A DNA stretch of 64,000 nucleotides from Onthophagus taurus. Its lineage: Eukaryota > Arthropoda > Insecta > Coleoptera > Scarabaeidae. The stretch covers positions 2,859,501 to 2,923,500 of the forward strand of contig NC_091966.1 of the NCBI RefSeq assembly GCF_036711975.1. The letters are read 5' to 3'. The position numbers and the translations under genes are program-made. Positions 12,601 to 25,650 of this stretch are shown one piece after another (positions within the stretch are counted from its first letter, which is position 1; every line of letters begins with the position of its first letter). The notes beneath the pieces were generated by a model, which saw only the letters and a program-made list of their open reading frames with translations, made no database searches and was not told where the DNA came from.

Positions 12601-14975
12601 AGAACTACGTTTCCCTTTTTGTGGCATAAGCATTATATTATTAACATTTTTGCATATTTTTGGGGTTTTCTATTTATAAGGTTTCGTGTAGCTATGATCA
12701 GTTTCGAGAAATTTTTGTCTTGCAATTATAAAGTTAGGATTTTTCTGCACTATGTAAAATAGCAAAACACTTATATTTTCATTTCCATGCTTGGAAACTA
12801 GAGAATAATTAAGAAACAAGACAGATATTTTAAAGTAAGAAGATCCAATATGCTTTATGTTTGGAAATGAGCCTGAATACGTGCTCTGTTCTAAGTCTTT
12901 ATTGATAACTTGGTAATCTTTCTGGAATGAGGTGTGACGAATTTGTCAATAAATTCTTTTCTCAACAATTAGATGCTGAAAATAATGTCTATTCGGGTTA
13001 AGTAGAGTTTTCCTGATCTGAATGTCAAGGTGTACCGGTCAAGTTCACAATGAAACAACACATGATTTAGCATGAATCATATTCGATTGTAAACAAAAAT
13101 GTAAGGAAGTATTCAGAAAAGTTGAATCAACGAATTCTTTGGATATTAGACATATAACAGAGGTTCTTATTAAAACCAAGAACATTTTAAAGCTAAATCT
13201 TGCTAGCATCACAGTTTTAATGAGTTGGTTTCAGAGAGATGGTATTCAGTATTGTCTTAAATAGATGACCAAGATGATAACTAGTAGCATTTGAACATTT
13301 ATTGATGTTATTATAAAACTTACTCTCTCAGTTTCGGCATCATACTTGCAGTATAATAAATAATAGCTATTATGATGCATTCCAATAGAGCACTTATTCG
13401 ACATCTTAACAACCAGTGAGCGCAATTGGCACAACTGGGTTTTACCGGTATATTTTATGGTCTCTATTTTTGATGATGGAATAGCGCCAAAGAAATATTA
13501 TTCGAATCTGACAATAACATTGGCAGATGCTGCAATATCTGCAATGTATGACACAAACAACGTTGTAGATTATATTTCAATTTAAGAAGATGGTGATTGC
13601 GACCTTAACTCGTTGCTCAGCATATTCTTATTGGACAGCAACTGAAAGTAATTATGTATTTGATTTAAGGGACAACTTATGAACAGACATATTTAAGGGA
13701 CAAATATGAATAACGACTCATGTTGCAGATTTTATCCTCATTGGTTTGCTTATTTCCAATCGCATTGACGATGGTCATCATGAAGTAAATACTGTAAAAA
13801 GCAAATTGGTAAAATTATTTTTAATAGTTTTAAGAATGTATAAAAGTAAACGCAAATTCCGGAGATTATTGGATTATTCAAGTTGGATAGAGACTCTGAA
13901 AAGTTTTTCTGTGAGAGTTGCAAAAATAAGAAACGATTTAGCGACATGTTTGTCAAGTAATTTAAAGAATTTTAATGAAATAATTAAATTTTTTTCAATT
14001 TCATCATAAACTATGAATCAGTTCAGAATTTCCTTACTACGTGACAAAAAAATAGATATTTTCAGAAAATATTAATCCGCATTGTTTTGTAATACCTATG
14101 ATAAATTTCCTATTACTCATTCACTTTTCTTTTATGACAAAACCCTCAATCGAGTAATTTATTAATTTTATTTGAGTTGGATAAATTTTTATAATTGTAG
14201 GATTTAAACATTAAATAGATAAAAATCGTAATTAAATGTATTATTTACTGAATACTTTTTGAAACCTCGTTAAAACCATAATACCTCAACAATCCATTAA
14301 TATTAACTTTGTTATTTAATGTTTTGTCGCAAATAATAATTTATCGCAACCAAATGGATGTCTTGCGGTAAACATGTTTGTTTGAAATTTGAGAAGTTGA
14401 TTTTCGTAAGATGAGGAAGCAAAGTGATTTGTTTTGAATGAGATAACAATCAATACACAATAAGATATGAATGAATTAAAATGCATTATTATTTTAAAAA
14501 AAATTGTTATTGCAGCCTAAAATAGACTTTCTTTTTTTGTGATAAATCACCATGTATTTTATTATTGTTTCCTCCAAGTTTATCAGACGAATTTTATTTC
14601 CTCTCTAAGTAGAGGTTATTTATAGACGTGGCTGTTTACTTCGGGCGTTTCCAATTTTAATTGGCGCAAACCCGATCGTCTAAAATGCAGTAATTAATTA
14701 ATAAAATAACAACTCGCCTTTCGAAAGCGGCAAACCAACTTGTCGGTTTTGTACCGATTTACCCTTTCCTCCAGTCTTAACCCAATTTCATTCTGTAGTT
14801 AACCGCGTATTTCATAAAAAATATATTTTTTTTTAATTTACATTATCTTAATGTTTTTAAGATCACGTGCTTTTAGGAATTTCTTACATATAAATTTAAT
14901 CTACTACGCATTTTTTAGCATGTCGGCGTAAACAAGGAGGAAAAAGAGAAAAAAACTGATTTATCATCATCAATT
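12601..14975. other. AT-rich stretch with no recognised gene
   Basis: Short ORFs on both strands (13246-13434, 13746-14009) are AT-driven, overlap each other and show no domain. I see nothing else. Confidence 0.45.
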
Positions 14976-15410
14976 TTAGTTCGCTATCTTAAGACGCAAG
15001 GTCGTCAACTTGACAGCAGACATCAATTCACGCCTTAATAGATCAGAGGAGACGAAATAACCATCTGCATCACAACATACCAACTTACCATAACCGGTGG
15101 TCCAGACGACAATTCCGAAAGCTTTCGGTTCTTCTTCATCCGTTTTTCTTTGAATGATAAACCCGGTTTCTACGACTGAAGAAAAGATTTTCAATTCGTC
15201 GTGGTCGAACCATTTCGATTCCCTTAGTTTTTGCCCAACTACATAACTGTTAGTCCGAGCAATATTTTTCGGATTTGGTTTAAAACATGCCGATTTATTG
15301 GTGACCATTGGAGCGCTAGGTCTTCTTTCGGTGATCCTCGAGTTTGAATGGAACTCGTGTTCGTTGAAGTGGTCGTTGACTTGGAAATGCATTGACTCAT
15401 ACAGCATCAT
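14976..15410 (-). CDS. Hypothetical protein, 144 aa
   Basis: A minus-strand frame from tandem ATG codons (first at 15410) to the stop at 14976. Upstream in-frame codons reach a TTG at 15422, but ATG is the credible start. It stands out by codon use and composition in an otherwise AT-rich, stop-dense stretch. The N-terminal third is histidine/asparagine-rich (HFQVNDHFNEHEFHS); the C-terminal half looks folded, with FGIVVWTTGYGKLVCCDADG followed by a basic helix-like segment. I cannot assign a family. It may be a single-exon gene or the last exon of a spliced one; a TATAAG sequence just upstream of the ATG is only a weak acceptor candidate. No nearby polyadenylation signal was found (AATAAA on this strand near 14594). 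Confidence 0.45.
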   Translation of the reverse strand: MMLYESMHFQVNDHFNEHEFHSNSRITERRPSAPMVTNKSACFKPNPKNIARTNSYVVGQKLRESKWFDHDELKIFSSVVETGFIIQRKTDEEEPKAFGIVVWTTGYGKLVCCDADGYFVSSDLLRRELMSAVKLTTLRLKIAN

Positions 15411-16089
15411 TTTGTATCTCAAAATGTTTCTTTTCTTATAATTTAAAAGATTAAATGAAAACTTTACGGTTTTATAAAGCGAATAATAAAATAATAGTTA
15501 TCCAATTATAATTCATTTGATGGAAAATAAAAATGTCTTGAGAAAAACACAGACACTTAAAGAGAAAAGCACGAAATAATAGCGCGCACTGTGTGTTCAC
15601 TTCCTATCCTTACGTTCGAATGAGAGCGTTGGGAATGAAATTTTTCGTTTGAGGCTTCGTCGCAGGAGGCGTGTACATGCGGCGTGTCACGTTGTTTTGT
15701 GTATTCTAGCAGGAGAGCGTGGTCTGTTGAGCGCATCGCACCTGGGACATAACTTGGCGGGGTTTGTGCAGGACCGTACTCGCTCCGGATACATGTAGGC
15801 GGATTTATCAATTTTTCTCCTTTTACGAGCGTGGGCTTCATTGCGTGGTTACTCTCGGAATCCTTATTGGGTAAACAACTAATTGAAAAAAATGTGTTGT
15901 GTAGGAATTCGTACCAATTTAGGCGATGTTTGTTTACTAAAAGTTGTTCCCTTATTCATTTAATAACGTCATGTTTTTAATTACTAAGTTTTTGTAACAT
16001 AACAAAACAAATTAGAAAATTTATTTACAAGCGAAGAAGATGAGAAAATCGGTGCGAAATTAGAATTTTGAATTGCATGAATTTACATG
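15411..16089. other. Upstream region of the 144-aa ORF, with a GC-richer segment
   Basis: 15557-15841 is less AT-rich and open on the minus strand for 94 codons, without recognisable domains. It could be a 5' exon or 5' UTR of the downstream minus-strand ORF, but I see no donor/acceptor pair that joins them convincingly. Confidence 0.3.
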
Positions 16090-18830
16090 GCTTCATTAAC
16101 AGAAGAGAGAAACCACGGTTGATGTTGAAAGATATCAAAAGCGGCGTTGAGGAAAGCCTAAAACTAATTGATGACGTGATTGCCTCTATTTAAAGATGAT
16201 TTGAAGTATGAAGTCAGAGACGATATTACATCAAGTTACGAGCTATCTTGGCTATCTGGAGAAGGTGAAGATTGGAACGATGATATAGAAAGATGTCGAA
16301 CGATATTAAGAGAGTTATTTAATGCTGGAGAATGAGATGTCAGAAGACGTCTAGCGTAGAGAGTGCTGACATTGAAAATAATTGAGCGTGATAGGAATGA
16401 TATTAGAGATTATGCCAATCGTGTCAGAAAAGGCTATGTTCTGTAATGACCAGAAACAGTGCAGAAAAGTGGTAGTTCAACATCGTTGACGAGTTTAAAA
16501 GGCAACATTAATCGTTTCTATGTGAGATTTGTTAGGAACGATGTTAAGAGAACAAAGACGATGATGAACCAAGGTATTGATGCATCAAGCAATATCACAA
16601 AATATGCAAATACCAACAGTTGCAGTATCTGCAAAAACGATTTTTAATATGAAGTTGGCCTTCCATTTTTTTGCTATTAAAAGTTTAGATAAACCTTCTA
16701 CAGTATCGAATAATTAATTTCTCTTGATATTTATCCAGCTATTGAACGTCAGAGGAATAGGAACAATGTTGAGGAAGACCAGAGGCGATGAGCGACGTGG
16801 CAAGATGTCAACACGGTGTAGCTCAACACATCTAACTGACGATATTAAGATGATGTTGAGAGATAAAAAGAACGATATTAAGAGTAGATGGAGTAAATAT
16901 TAACGATGTGATTGTTATTAAGAACGATCTTGAGAGATAGTTATCAGGGACGATGTTGAGTGAGGTCGCGAAACGTGTGAAAAATGTGATCTTTTAAGAA
17001 TTTCCCAAAATAATATTTTCTGAGTTCAGCTATTAATAAGTGGTAGCATTTAGCTATAAGCACAAAGAGAAGAAGGTGACTGAACAGGAACGGGGAAGGG
17101 AAGAAAGAGACTAGTCATAGTAGTAAGAGATTGAATATTCACTAGAAGAGAGAAAAGTGAAATTGGCCAAAGTGGAGGGAGTCTGGAGAGAGACTTTTAA
17201 AAGTGTCAAATAACTGGAAAGACACTGATATTAGAAGAAAGTGACACACAAAAATAATGAATGAAAGTTACAAAGAAAATTCTTACAGATGTTATCAGCT
17301 GTGTGCTTCAGTTATTCATTTTTCTATAGGTTGTTGAGGAAATAAAAGGTCAATAAGTGACGATATTATGCGTTTATTTTGACAGCAACCCAATAATATT
17401 AAATAATTTCAAAAACTAATGTGTTGATGATTTATTGATTACCACTTCTGGTATAGTTTTCCAAGAACTTTCAATTTCGGAGACGTGCGATGTTTCCCGT
17501 GTGTTATCTAATATTATCGTAACATTCGGAATGGTTTCGCAGTATGCACCAGTACCTTCGAAAGGAGGTAGGTTCAAACTGATTCTGGCAGCCAGCTCCG
17601 ATATTTGAGGGCCTCTGGAGTTCGTTCAATCTATTCCTCACTTTAAATCCGACTTGGCATTGCAATCCTCTCCAATCAGATCTTTTAATTCATGCAGTTT
17701 AAGCCAGAAATCACTCCCTCGCGTTATACTGTTCACTGATAACAAGTATGTCAACGTTTATTTTGCATTGCAACTACTTGGAGAAATTGTCCTGCGAATT
17801 CCTGACTTAGACCGATTTAGCAACTTCCAGCACAATCCTAAAGTTTTGACACCTAACAATTTAGGCATAAGACTTTTCCTTTCCTGTTATGTCCTTTAGC
17901 AGAGATATCTACAGTAAAATTTTACTTCCAGTTAGCTTCTGGCTTCAGTCTAGTTATTCATCTAATTCCTGTTACAACAAAAATAGGATTTCTGAGGTTC
18001 TATGTTTGATAGAGAGTCTAATCTTTAATTTCCATTGCATGTGCAGAAGCTGACATGCGATCGTTGTCTCAATTTCGTTATTTGTAGTCAGACCATCAAG
18101 GTTCGAACAGTCTACCGACATCCTCGGGGTCAATTCATAAATGTTCTGGTCTTAGCTAGCTACCCCAATTCGATTAATATGCTATGGTCCTTGGTTTCGC
18201 ATACCAGCTTGACGGTGATTTCGGTCTCTTCGGATCTTACATTATAGCATAGATTGCGTAGGGGCCGTAGGGCATAGCCTGTTCGTTCTGCTGGTTTGAT
18301 AATTAAGGTAGGACTCCTTTGCTCTTTTCTTAACCTGGTCCTTATTTAATTAACTTTGCGTAACATAAGGAAATTTAGAGGTAGTAATACAATAGACACA
18401 ATAAAACGAACTGAAGGAAACGATGGAAATTGTACTGGTGATGATAAGCCTTTTTTTATGATAAAATTCGCTCATGGGCACATGAAAGAGTTCCGAAAAG
18501 TTTTCGAAAAAGTGAAACAAAATGATACAATGATACAAAACAAAAATTACAAAATGCAGTTCACCAAAAAATACTTTTCAACTGAAGTTGACTTTCCACT
18601 GTTTGCAGAATGATTTGTAAACTGTTAGAAGAATAGGGATGATATTGAGGAGCGCCAGAGACGATGTTGAGATAATAGAGGCCGGGATAATATTGAAAAT
18701 AGGTAGAAGGACCTTGAAACAGGAACATCGTTAGTCAAGATATAACAGGGATGATGTTAAGAGATGGTAAGAACGATATTGAGGGATGCCAGAGAACACA
18801 TCAACTTTGAATAGTGATGTAGTTGGATCA
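16090..18830. repeat. Decayed minisatellite-like field (GATGTTGAGAGAT motif) around an unresolved segment
   Basis: Variants of a purine-rich motif, roughly GAACGATGTTGAGAGAT, recur many times at 16100-16980 and 18625-18800, irregularly spaced and mutated. Between them, 17450-18350 has more even base composition and broken open frames on both strands but no domain I can name. It may be an old element with internal repeats. Small ORFs here (16459-16647, 17654-17899, 18035-18247, 18356-18613) are not supported as genes. Confidence 0.45.
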
Positions 18831-21272
18831 GTTGGATGTAATGTATCAAGGTGCTGAAAGAAATGATCCCCAGCTGCAAAAGTTCACATATATTCATGAG
18901 TTATTTTTCAATGTTTTGAGTTGTAACATTGCCATAAACTCACACACCACAATATCATCAAGGTTTAGTATTTTAACACCAACCTTTCTTGTTTCTTGTT
19001 AATAACAGCTAAATCTTGCCAACTTATTTTACTCAAACAAATTTTCATTCAATTTCTCAATCAAATCTCATCAAATTCTAGATTATTTTATAACTTTGCT
19101 ATTATTTTTTACATCCAAAGTTCATATATCGTAGAAAAAGGTTAAAGATAACAATCTATATATCAATCCAATCGATAACAAATTCACGTATTATTGACGA
19201 AATAAAAAAAAACATAAAACGTGTTAAGCAATTTATTGGTGTTAATACGTTAAAAATTCGCGGAATGATAAATAAATTTAAAAAACATTTTATTGAGAAT
19301 TGGAATTTTTTATTATTTATTTACTATATGGCGTATCAATTTCCATTTTCATTGAGTACTTATTTCCGTTTATGCAAGTCGTTTATCGTTAATTTGAACG
19401 GTTGAACCGGTGGTGATAAATAATGCACATGGTTGGTAAAGGTGTTGAATACATGTATACAAAACGTACTGTTCGTCAACTAAATATAGAAGCTCAAAGA
19501 TGTACGACCGTCTATGCCTTTGTTTACAAAGTTTCACTTTGTTGTAGTAAAATTACACGCAATAAATTTTCGGTGTAATACATCTTTGTTCTTGTTACAT
19601 AACTTTTAAATGGCGAAATGATGTAGTGTTTGTTTGAACGTGCATAAAGATGTAAGGATTATGATTGTTAAAATAAAGAAATATTTTGAAGGAAAATATT
19701 TTTTAAACCAATCCTTTGTTGATTTTTGGCAATAAATGGAATAAATTTTGCCAAAAAAAAGAATAATGAAGTTTATTTATGTTTGAGACAAGAATGTGAA
19801 ATTTTAATTAGCATACTCGTATTGGTAAAAAAAGAAAAAGGATCTTCACTTTTACAACTTGCTAATCTGATGAATGATTTATAATTTTCATCCGACTTAT
19901 TTGAAATTGTTTACAAATATATCTCTTAAATCGTTATCTTTTTGTTAATATTTTTGAGACCAAGAAATCAAAGTCCACGTGGAGACCGCGATAAAGTCGC
20001 GATTTCAAACACTGCGTTATTTTAGTTATGTTTTTTTTTAGTCAAAACATTTCACAAATTTTTTATGATCGGATGTTGGAAACATTGCCTTTTAGATTCG
20101 ATAGCCTTTAAATATGCTCGTTACGAACGTGCGATGCTATCGCGTTTTCCGGCAACTCCAGACGACGACGACTACGACGGCGGCGCCGAGCGGTAAAAAT
20201 GTCAAAAAGTCGTTGACCTGCTGACCCGTTTAACCCGCATTGTTCTGTTGCCCCCCTATAAAAAAATAACAAGCAGAATGCCATCGCCACCCCACCACAA
20301 TACTAACATAAACTTGTAAACATGAACAGTTGTAATCAAGAACTGATAAGCACAGTAATAAACCAAGTATTTCATTAATGTTTAGAAACCAAAAATGAAT
20401 AAGTTATTGATTAATAGTAGATACTATAAATATGAGGAATTTTGAAAATTTTTGGAATACATCCCTGTTTTGTGTTAACGCGTAGATTTTTTAACCGCAA
20501 CAAATATTTGCCGATTATTGTTGCGTTATGTGGAATAACATTTTAAATAGATAAACAACGCAAAAATAGTTTTAATCAATTTTATTTTCTCTTAATATCC
20601 ACTCTTAAAGTCCTTTTTATTGTCTTCGGCTCCGTTCGTATCTTAATAGAAAGAACGTTGTCGTAGTGTTCAAGATTATTTTTGTAACGACCGAAATAGA
20701 ACACTTCCAAGTGGTATTTCACCAGGATGATATTCGCACAATTTATTTGTTATATTATTTTAAATTTTACAATAACAGTAATAGATTGATCAATTTAATA
20801 TTTCAAATATTTCAATCAAAGCAATATTTAGATTTTTATTAAAATTCACGTATACACCTTCTAACCTACAGTAATAATAGACAAGGTGAAACGTAATATT
20901 ATGCCGTTGTTTACAATAAGTTATGGTTACATAACTTCTTTATAAGTTTTGTAATAAACATGTTTTCTATTTCAGTCATGTTAATTTATCTTGTTGAAGT
21001 AATTGTAAAGAAATTTTATATAAAATTTGGTATCAAAACATTTAAAATTAATTTTATAGATTACGACTACATAAGTTAAGAGTATATAAGTGAGTGTAGT
21101 TTTGAATTATCCTGAATAATTTGAGAATTTGTGACTATCAAGTTATTTTTGTTATATTTGTCTTATTTCTCTAGTATGAGTGTAACTTTGTACTATAATA
21201 GATATATCTACATACCGGGAATTTCATATAACTCGCAGTATATCAATGCAGTAATGCAACATAGCTTAATAG
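18831..21272. other. AT-rich stretch with a small CG-rich island
   Basis: No gene supported. 20120-20250 is unusually CG-rich with an imperfect (GAC)n/(GCG)n run at about 20160-20190. It could be a promoter or 5' UTR, but I see no core-promoter arrangement or linked ORF. Confidence 0.4.
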
Positions 21273-21923
21273 TACAGGTGTCCAAGTTTCGATGGGTTTG
21301 CAGGGTATCTCAGTTATTATGAAAGATAGAAAGTTGCGGCTTTCGCGAACCTGAGCTACTTTTTTGTGAAACTTACAATGGCGCAAACCAAATTTTCATA
21401 GCCCTCTTCGTTTTTGATATACAGGGTGTGTTTCAAAATTTACGATTTTCAGACACCTCCTGTATCTCGGCTATCCGGAAATGTAAAAACGGGTTCTAAT
21501 AGTTTTTTTCACGTAGAATCCAATGCTGCACGTAGAATTTTTCTAGTCATCACGGTTTTTGAGTTATAAAGAGTTAAGTATTTTAGAAGTTGAGTATTTA
21601 GTATTTGAGATGTGTTTATAACTCAAAAACCGTGATGACTAGAAAAATTCTACGTGCACCATTGGATTCCACGTGAAAAAATCTATTAGAACCCGTTTTT
21701 ACTTTTTTACTTAGTTTCCGGATAGCCGAGATACAGGAGGTGTCTGAAAATCGTAAATTTCAAACACTCCCTGTATATCAAAAACGAAAAGGGCTATGAA
21801 AATTTGATTTGCGCCATTGTAAGTTTCACAAAAAAGTAGCTCAGGTTCGCGAAAGCCGCAATTTTCTATCTTTCATAATAACTGAGATACCCTGCAAACC
21901 CATCGAAATTTGGACACCCTGTA
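21273..21923. mobile_element. Foldback element with about 300-bp arms (mariner-like ends)
   Basis: Starts TACAGGTGTCC at 21273 and ends GGACACCCTGTA at 21923. The two arms mirror each other almost to the centre (about 21580), including TCCGGATAGCCGAGATACAGG-type sequence. TA flanks and CAGGGTGTCC-like ends suggest a Tc1/mariner-type MITE. Non-coding. Confidence 0.8.
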
Positions 21924-21974
21924 CAGGCATTAAGTACTTTTGCAAAGGAAAAGTTTTGACAATCTAACGCTGAA

Positions 21975-22424
21975 TAATAACAATTAAAACTAGAACTAAC
22001 ACTAGACATAGAACTAGAAACATTCGGGTTTAGCCGCACGTCTCTCAATACGGCTAACCCCGAATGATTCTAGTTCTAGGTTTTGTGTTAGTTCTAACGA
22101 TAGTACTAGTGTAAAACTAGAACTAACACTATAACTAGAAAGTTTCGGGTTTAGCCGTGCGTCTTAATTATTATTAAGCGCTAATTTGTTATCTATTTTT
22201 ACTGAAATAAACTAATTTTGCACTAGCACTCACTAGAACCAACACAAGACCTAGAACTAGAATCATTCGGGTTTAGCCGTCTTGAGAGACGTGCGGCTAA
22301 ATCCGAATGATCCTAGTTCTCGGTCTAGTGTTACTTCTAGTTTTGCACTAGCACTATCACTAGAACTAACACAAGACCTAGAACTAGCTGTCTTGCGAAA
22401 CGTGCGGCTAAACCTGAATTATTC
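21975..22424. repeat. CTAG-rich palindromic repeat, cluster 2
   Basis: Full palindromes around 22025-22062 and 22265-22310 and half-copies around 22147 and 22390, joined by TAGTTCTAG-type arms. Ends with the CGCTAATTTGTT / ATCTATTTTTACTGAA sequence that recurs at the edges of the other clusters. Confidence 0.85.
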
Positions 22425-22924
22425 TATATTAAAAAATACTAGGAAAAACTTCTTTTACTTGCTTTTATTTAAATTTATATCGAGACTAGTTTCGAGGTTA
22501 CACCCTCATCTTCAGTCGAAACTAGCAAAAACGAAAGACATATTAAAATAAGACAGTTTAAAAAACTTACAGTCAATATATACATGAAAAGCGAAAAGCT
22601 CAAACGAAAAACATTATCTCGAAGAAAAGTTCTTTAAAAGATATGAACACGTTAAATTTTAATAAACAATCTCAACAAAAACATTCACAATATAACTCAA
22701 AATATAAAATTAACGTACGACATCAAATGAATGTTTTTCGTTTGAGTTTTTCGCTTTTCATGTATATAATATTGCTTTGAAGTTTTTTAAACTGTCTTAT
22801 TTTAATATGTTTTTCGTTTTTGCTAATTTCGACTGAAGATGAGGATATAACCTCGAAACTAGTCTCAATATAAATTTAAATAAAATCAAATAAAAGAAAT
22901 TTTTTCTAGTATTTTTTAATATAT
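22425..22924. mobile_element. 500-bp MITE with about 190-bp terminal inverted repeats
   Basis: Left arm 22425-22613 starts TATATTAAAAAATACTAGG; right arm 22731-22924 is its inverted copy, ending in AGTATTTTTTAATATA. It sits inside the CTAG-palindrome cluster: GAATTATTC is present on both sides, so it seems to have inserted into a member of that family. Confidence 0.8.
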
Positions 22925-22964
22925 TCACAACTTACAACATGGATAAAATTCTTAATGAATTATT

Positions 22965-23395
22965 CTAGCTCTAGGTCTAGTGTAGTTCTACTGTTACAAT
23001 AGCACTATCACTAGAACTAACACAAGACCTAGAACTAGAATCATTCGGGTTTTAGCCGTCTTGAGAGACGTATGGCTAAATCCGAATATTTTTAGTTCTC
23101 GGTCTAGTGTTAGTTCTAGTTTTGGATTAGCACCGTTACTATGTAGAACTAGAACCATTTGGGTTTAGCCGCACGTCTCTAAAGACGGCTAAACCCGAAT
23201 GATTCTAGTTTTAGGTATAGTGTTAGTTCTAGTTTTACACTTGCACTATCAGTAGAATTAACATTAGACCTAGAACTAGACACATTCAGGTTTAGCCGTC
23301 TTAAGAGACGCACGGCTAAACGGAATGTTTTTAGTTCTAGTGTTAGTCTAATTTTATTTGTTGTTCAGCGCTAGTTTGTTGTATATTTTTATTGA
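22965..23395. repeat. CTAG-rich palindromic repeat, cluster 3
   Basis: Three palindrome cores, near 23047-23090, 23158-23205 and 23288-23325, with CTAGAACTAACA-type arms. The cluster ends in TTCAGCGCTAGTTTGTTGTA, a boundary sequence shared with clusters at 22.2, 30.5 and 49.3 kb. Confidence 0.85.
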
Positions 23396-23428
23396 GCTAT
23401 AAAGGACACTACGTTCCCGGTATTGATT

Positions 23429-23449
23429 CGTTATATAGAGGCTTTACTG
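23429..23449 (-). mobile_element. Pogo/Tigger-like transposon terminus (solo end)
   Basis: Read on the minus strand this is CAGTAAAGCCTCTATATAAC, matching the CAGTAAAACCTCGATATAAC pattern of pogo-type ends and flanked by TA. No partner end is seen nearby. Confidence 0.45.
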
Positions 23450-23579
23450 TAATGTCAAATTATATTGCCATGTTGCATTTTATGTGGGACAAAGTAAGTA
23501 GGTTTTATGGAAATATATTTTTGTATATTGCATCTTAAGTGAAATCATTCTATATACTTTAATAAACGATTCTTCACCT

Positions 23580-24800
23580 TTATCTTCACTTCCCCCTATC
23601 TGTTGTTGCTTTCTTCCAACCTCGAAGGCCAAAGAGATCTCTTGTGTATTCCCAACATTTGTGTAGCATCTCCTTCACTGCATTCTTGCATTGAGTGGCC
23701 TTCATGAAAGTCTCCATACATTCTCATGTCCAGCCCACTTCAGCTGGGATATTATGATGAATTCGGAGAGGTTGACATCTTTGAAAAGTTGATATATCTC
23801 GTTGTTCTACCACAATTGTTCCCAGGATTCTACGCAGTACTTTTCTTTCGAAGATTTCAACCTTATTACTTCATCTCCTCTACATGGATTATTACGTATT
23901 ATTGTGATAGAATCTGTTAGTTGATTGTTTTTCGCAACTTTGCTTCAATATTCTTCAATGTAGCCTTCATCAACCGTATTAGTGCATGTGGCACGATAAC
24001 TCATGTAGGATTTGATAGAGTCTATTTTATCTATTGCGACATACGCATGTTTACAGTCTATAATGATGTTATATACATATATGTTATGTTCCAAAGACTT
24101 TGCTAAGGATCAATTGTACCTGCCACTTCTAAAATCGGTTTCATATTCACCAATAATGGTAACCTATATCAAATAGGTTCCAGTCACTCATTGATGATGT
24201 ATGTGAGCATGTTGTATATACTACAGAGAAGGAAAATACCGCGATACTGGTTCTTTAGTACCATTTGATGTTGTGCCACTGTTCCTCTACTGGTTGTAGA
24301 TCTAATTCTAGTTATGTTAGTTCTTTCTGGAAACTCTTGTATTTTTGGGCATTTTAGTTTTTCTATATTGCTTATTCTGCACCTGAACCTCGTTTACATC
24401 AAGATATGATTTGAGCCACAGTAGCTCACCTTCGTGTCTTTACGTCCAAAATTCTGCTTGCTGCCCTTGAGTCTATAAGAAACCTATGTTGTTCCTAATA
24501 CAGATTCAGCATCATACGTGCGAATGCCCAAATTTTTAGATAAGACTTGCTAGTTTGGTCCAATTTCAACCTATCTACAATAAACATTTCTATATCTGCT
24601 TCCAATGCAATATACAGAGCGAAAGAAAAGTCTAAAAACGCCGAATCTACTCCTAAATATGCAGCAAGAATTATACTAACTTTGGGATACGGAGATTCCA
24701 TTCCTGACATATGCAGTATTACCCGATTTATCTCTTCAATACTAGTTCAACCATATTTAATACTTGAGATTTGGTGTATTCAATATGTATAATCTTTACT
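23580..24800 (-). pseudogene. Decayed LINE reverse transcriptase (minus strand)
   Basis: With frameshifts allowed, the minus strand reads as a LINE polymerase: a LEHNIYVYNIIIDCKHAY block (the FIDFKQAYD region, RT motif A) near 24000-24090, NNQLTDSI near 23920, an ERK-like C-terminal stretch, and a tail with KCWEYTRDLFGLRGW-like sequence near 23620-23680. All frames are broken. The upstream 24495-24710 ORF may belong to the same element. Confidence 0.55.
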
Positions 24801-25650
24801 GTTAATGAAACATTTCATTGGGTATATTTTGGCTGTATTTTGTAATCATTTTATTAAAATTTATCTTTCCTCTTACAAGTGGAGAAATTTGTTTTTCTAC
24901 GCTTCAAAGAATTATGTACTTATTTCTATTACAACTATTAGTGAGAACACAAATACGTGCAATTTCTATTTTTGTTCTTGTTAGAATTTCACGGTGATAA
25001 TCCACCACGTGTCACATATTTAACATAAAAATGTAAAACACAATTCGTAGAATAAATTATTACTTTATTCAAATTAATCGATTTTTTCTCAATTAACTCA
25101 CAAACATAAATTTTCGTAATGATAAATTAACAAAATGACGAAATTATAAAAAAAAATGTAATCAACTGTTTTGATTAAGATTAAATTGACTACACACTTT
25201 GGTATTGTTTATTTAATTTTTATTTGAAATGAACAAGTTACGTACTTTAAAACAAGTCGAGCCTTATACATTCAGTAAATACAATTCGTCCTTACGCCAT
25301 TCGTCAATTATCACGTAAATGTTATTTGCGTTATTGTACTTTTTAATAATCAGTAATCTTACTTTTGCGCGTATAAAATAAAATGAAAGAATTTACGACT
25401 TTTTAACCGTTTATCCATCAGCAATCAGCCATTTTTTCATGTACTCTATTAGCACGATTTTTCCGCACGTGTTGCGTTTACGGTCTCTCTTTAAAGTAAA
25501 TTGTTTATACACTCGAGTGACCTACACTCATATTTCTTCGTAACTCGAGAACCCACTCTATTGACCATATTTCTTACATTTTTTTTTCTAATCTTAAGTA
25601 AACAATCTTTAATGATAAGTTGAATAATTTCAATGTCATTTTTGTTACAG
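24801..25650. other. AT-rich sequence upstream of the first visible DHX38 exon (intron)
   Basis: No gene is seen. It ends in the splice acceptor TTTTTGTTACAG at 25650, so at least its right part is intronic. Confidence 0.6.

Noticed and set aside
20108..20290. 60-codon arginine-rich ORF
   Set aside because: Created by a (GAC/GCG) trinucleotide run; no start context or homology.
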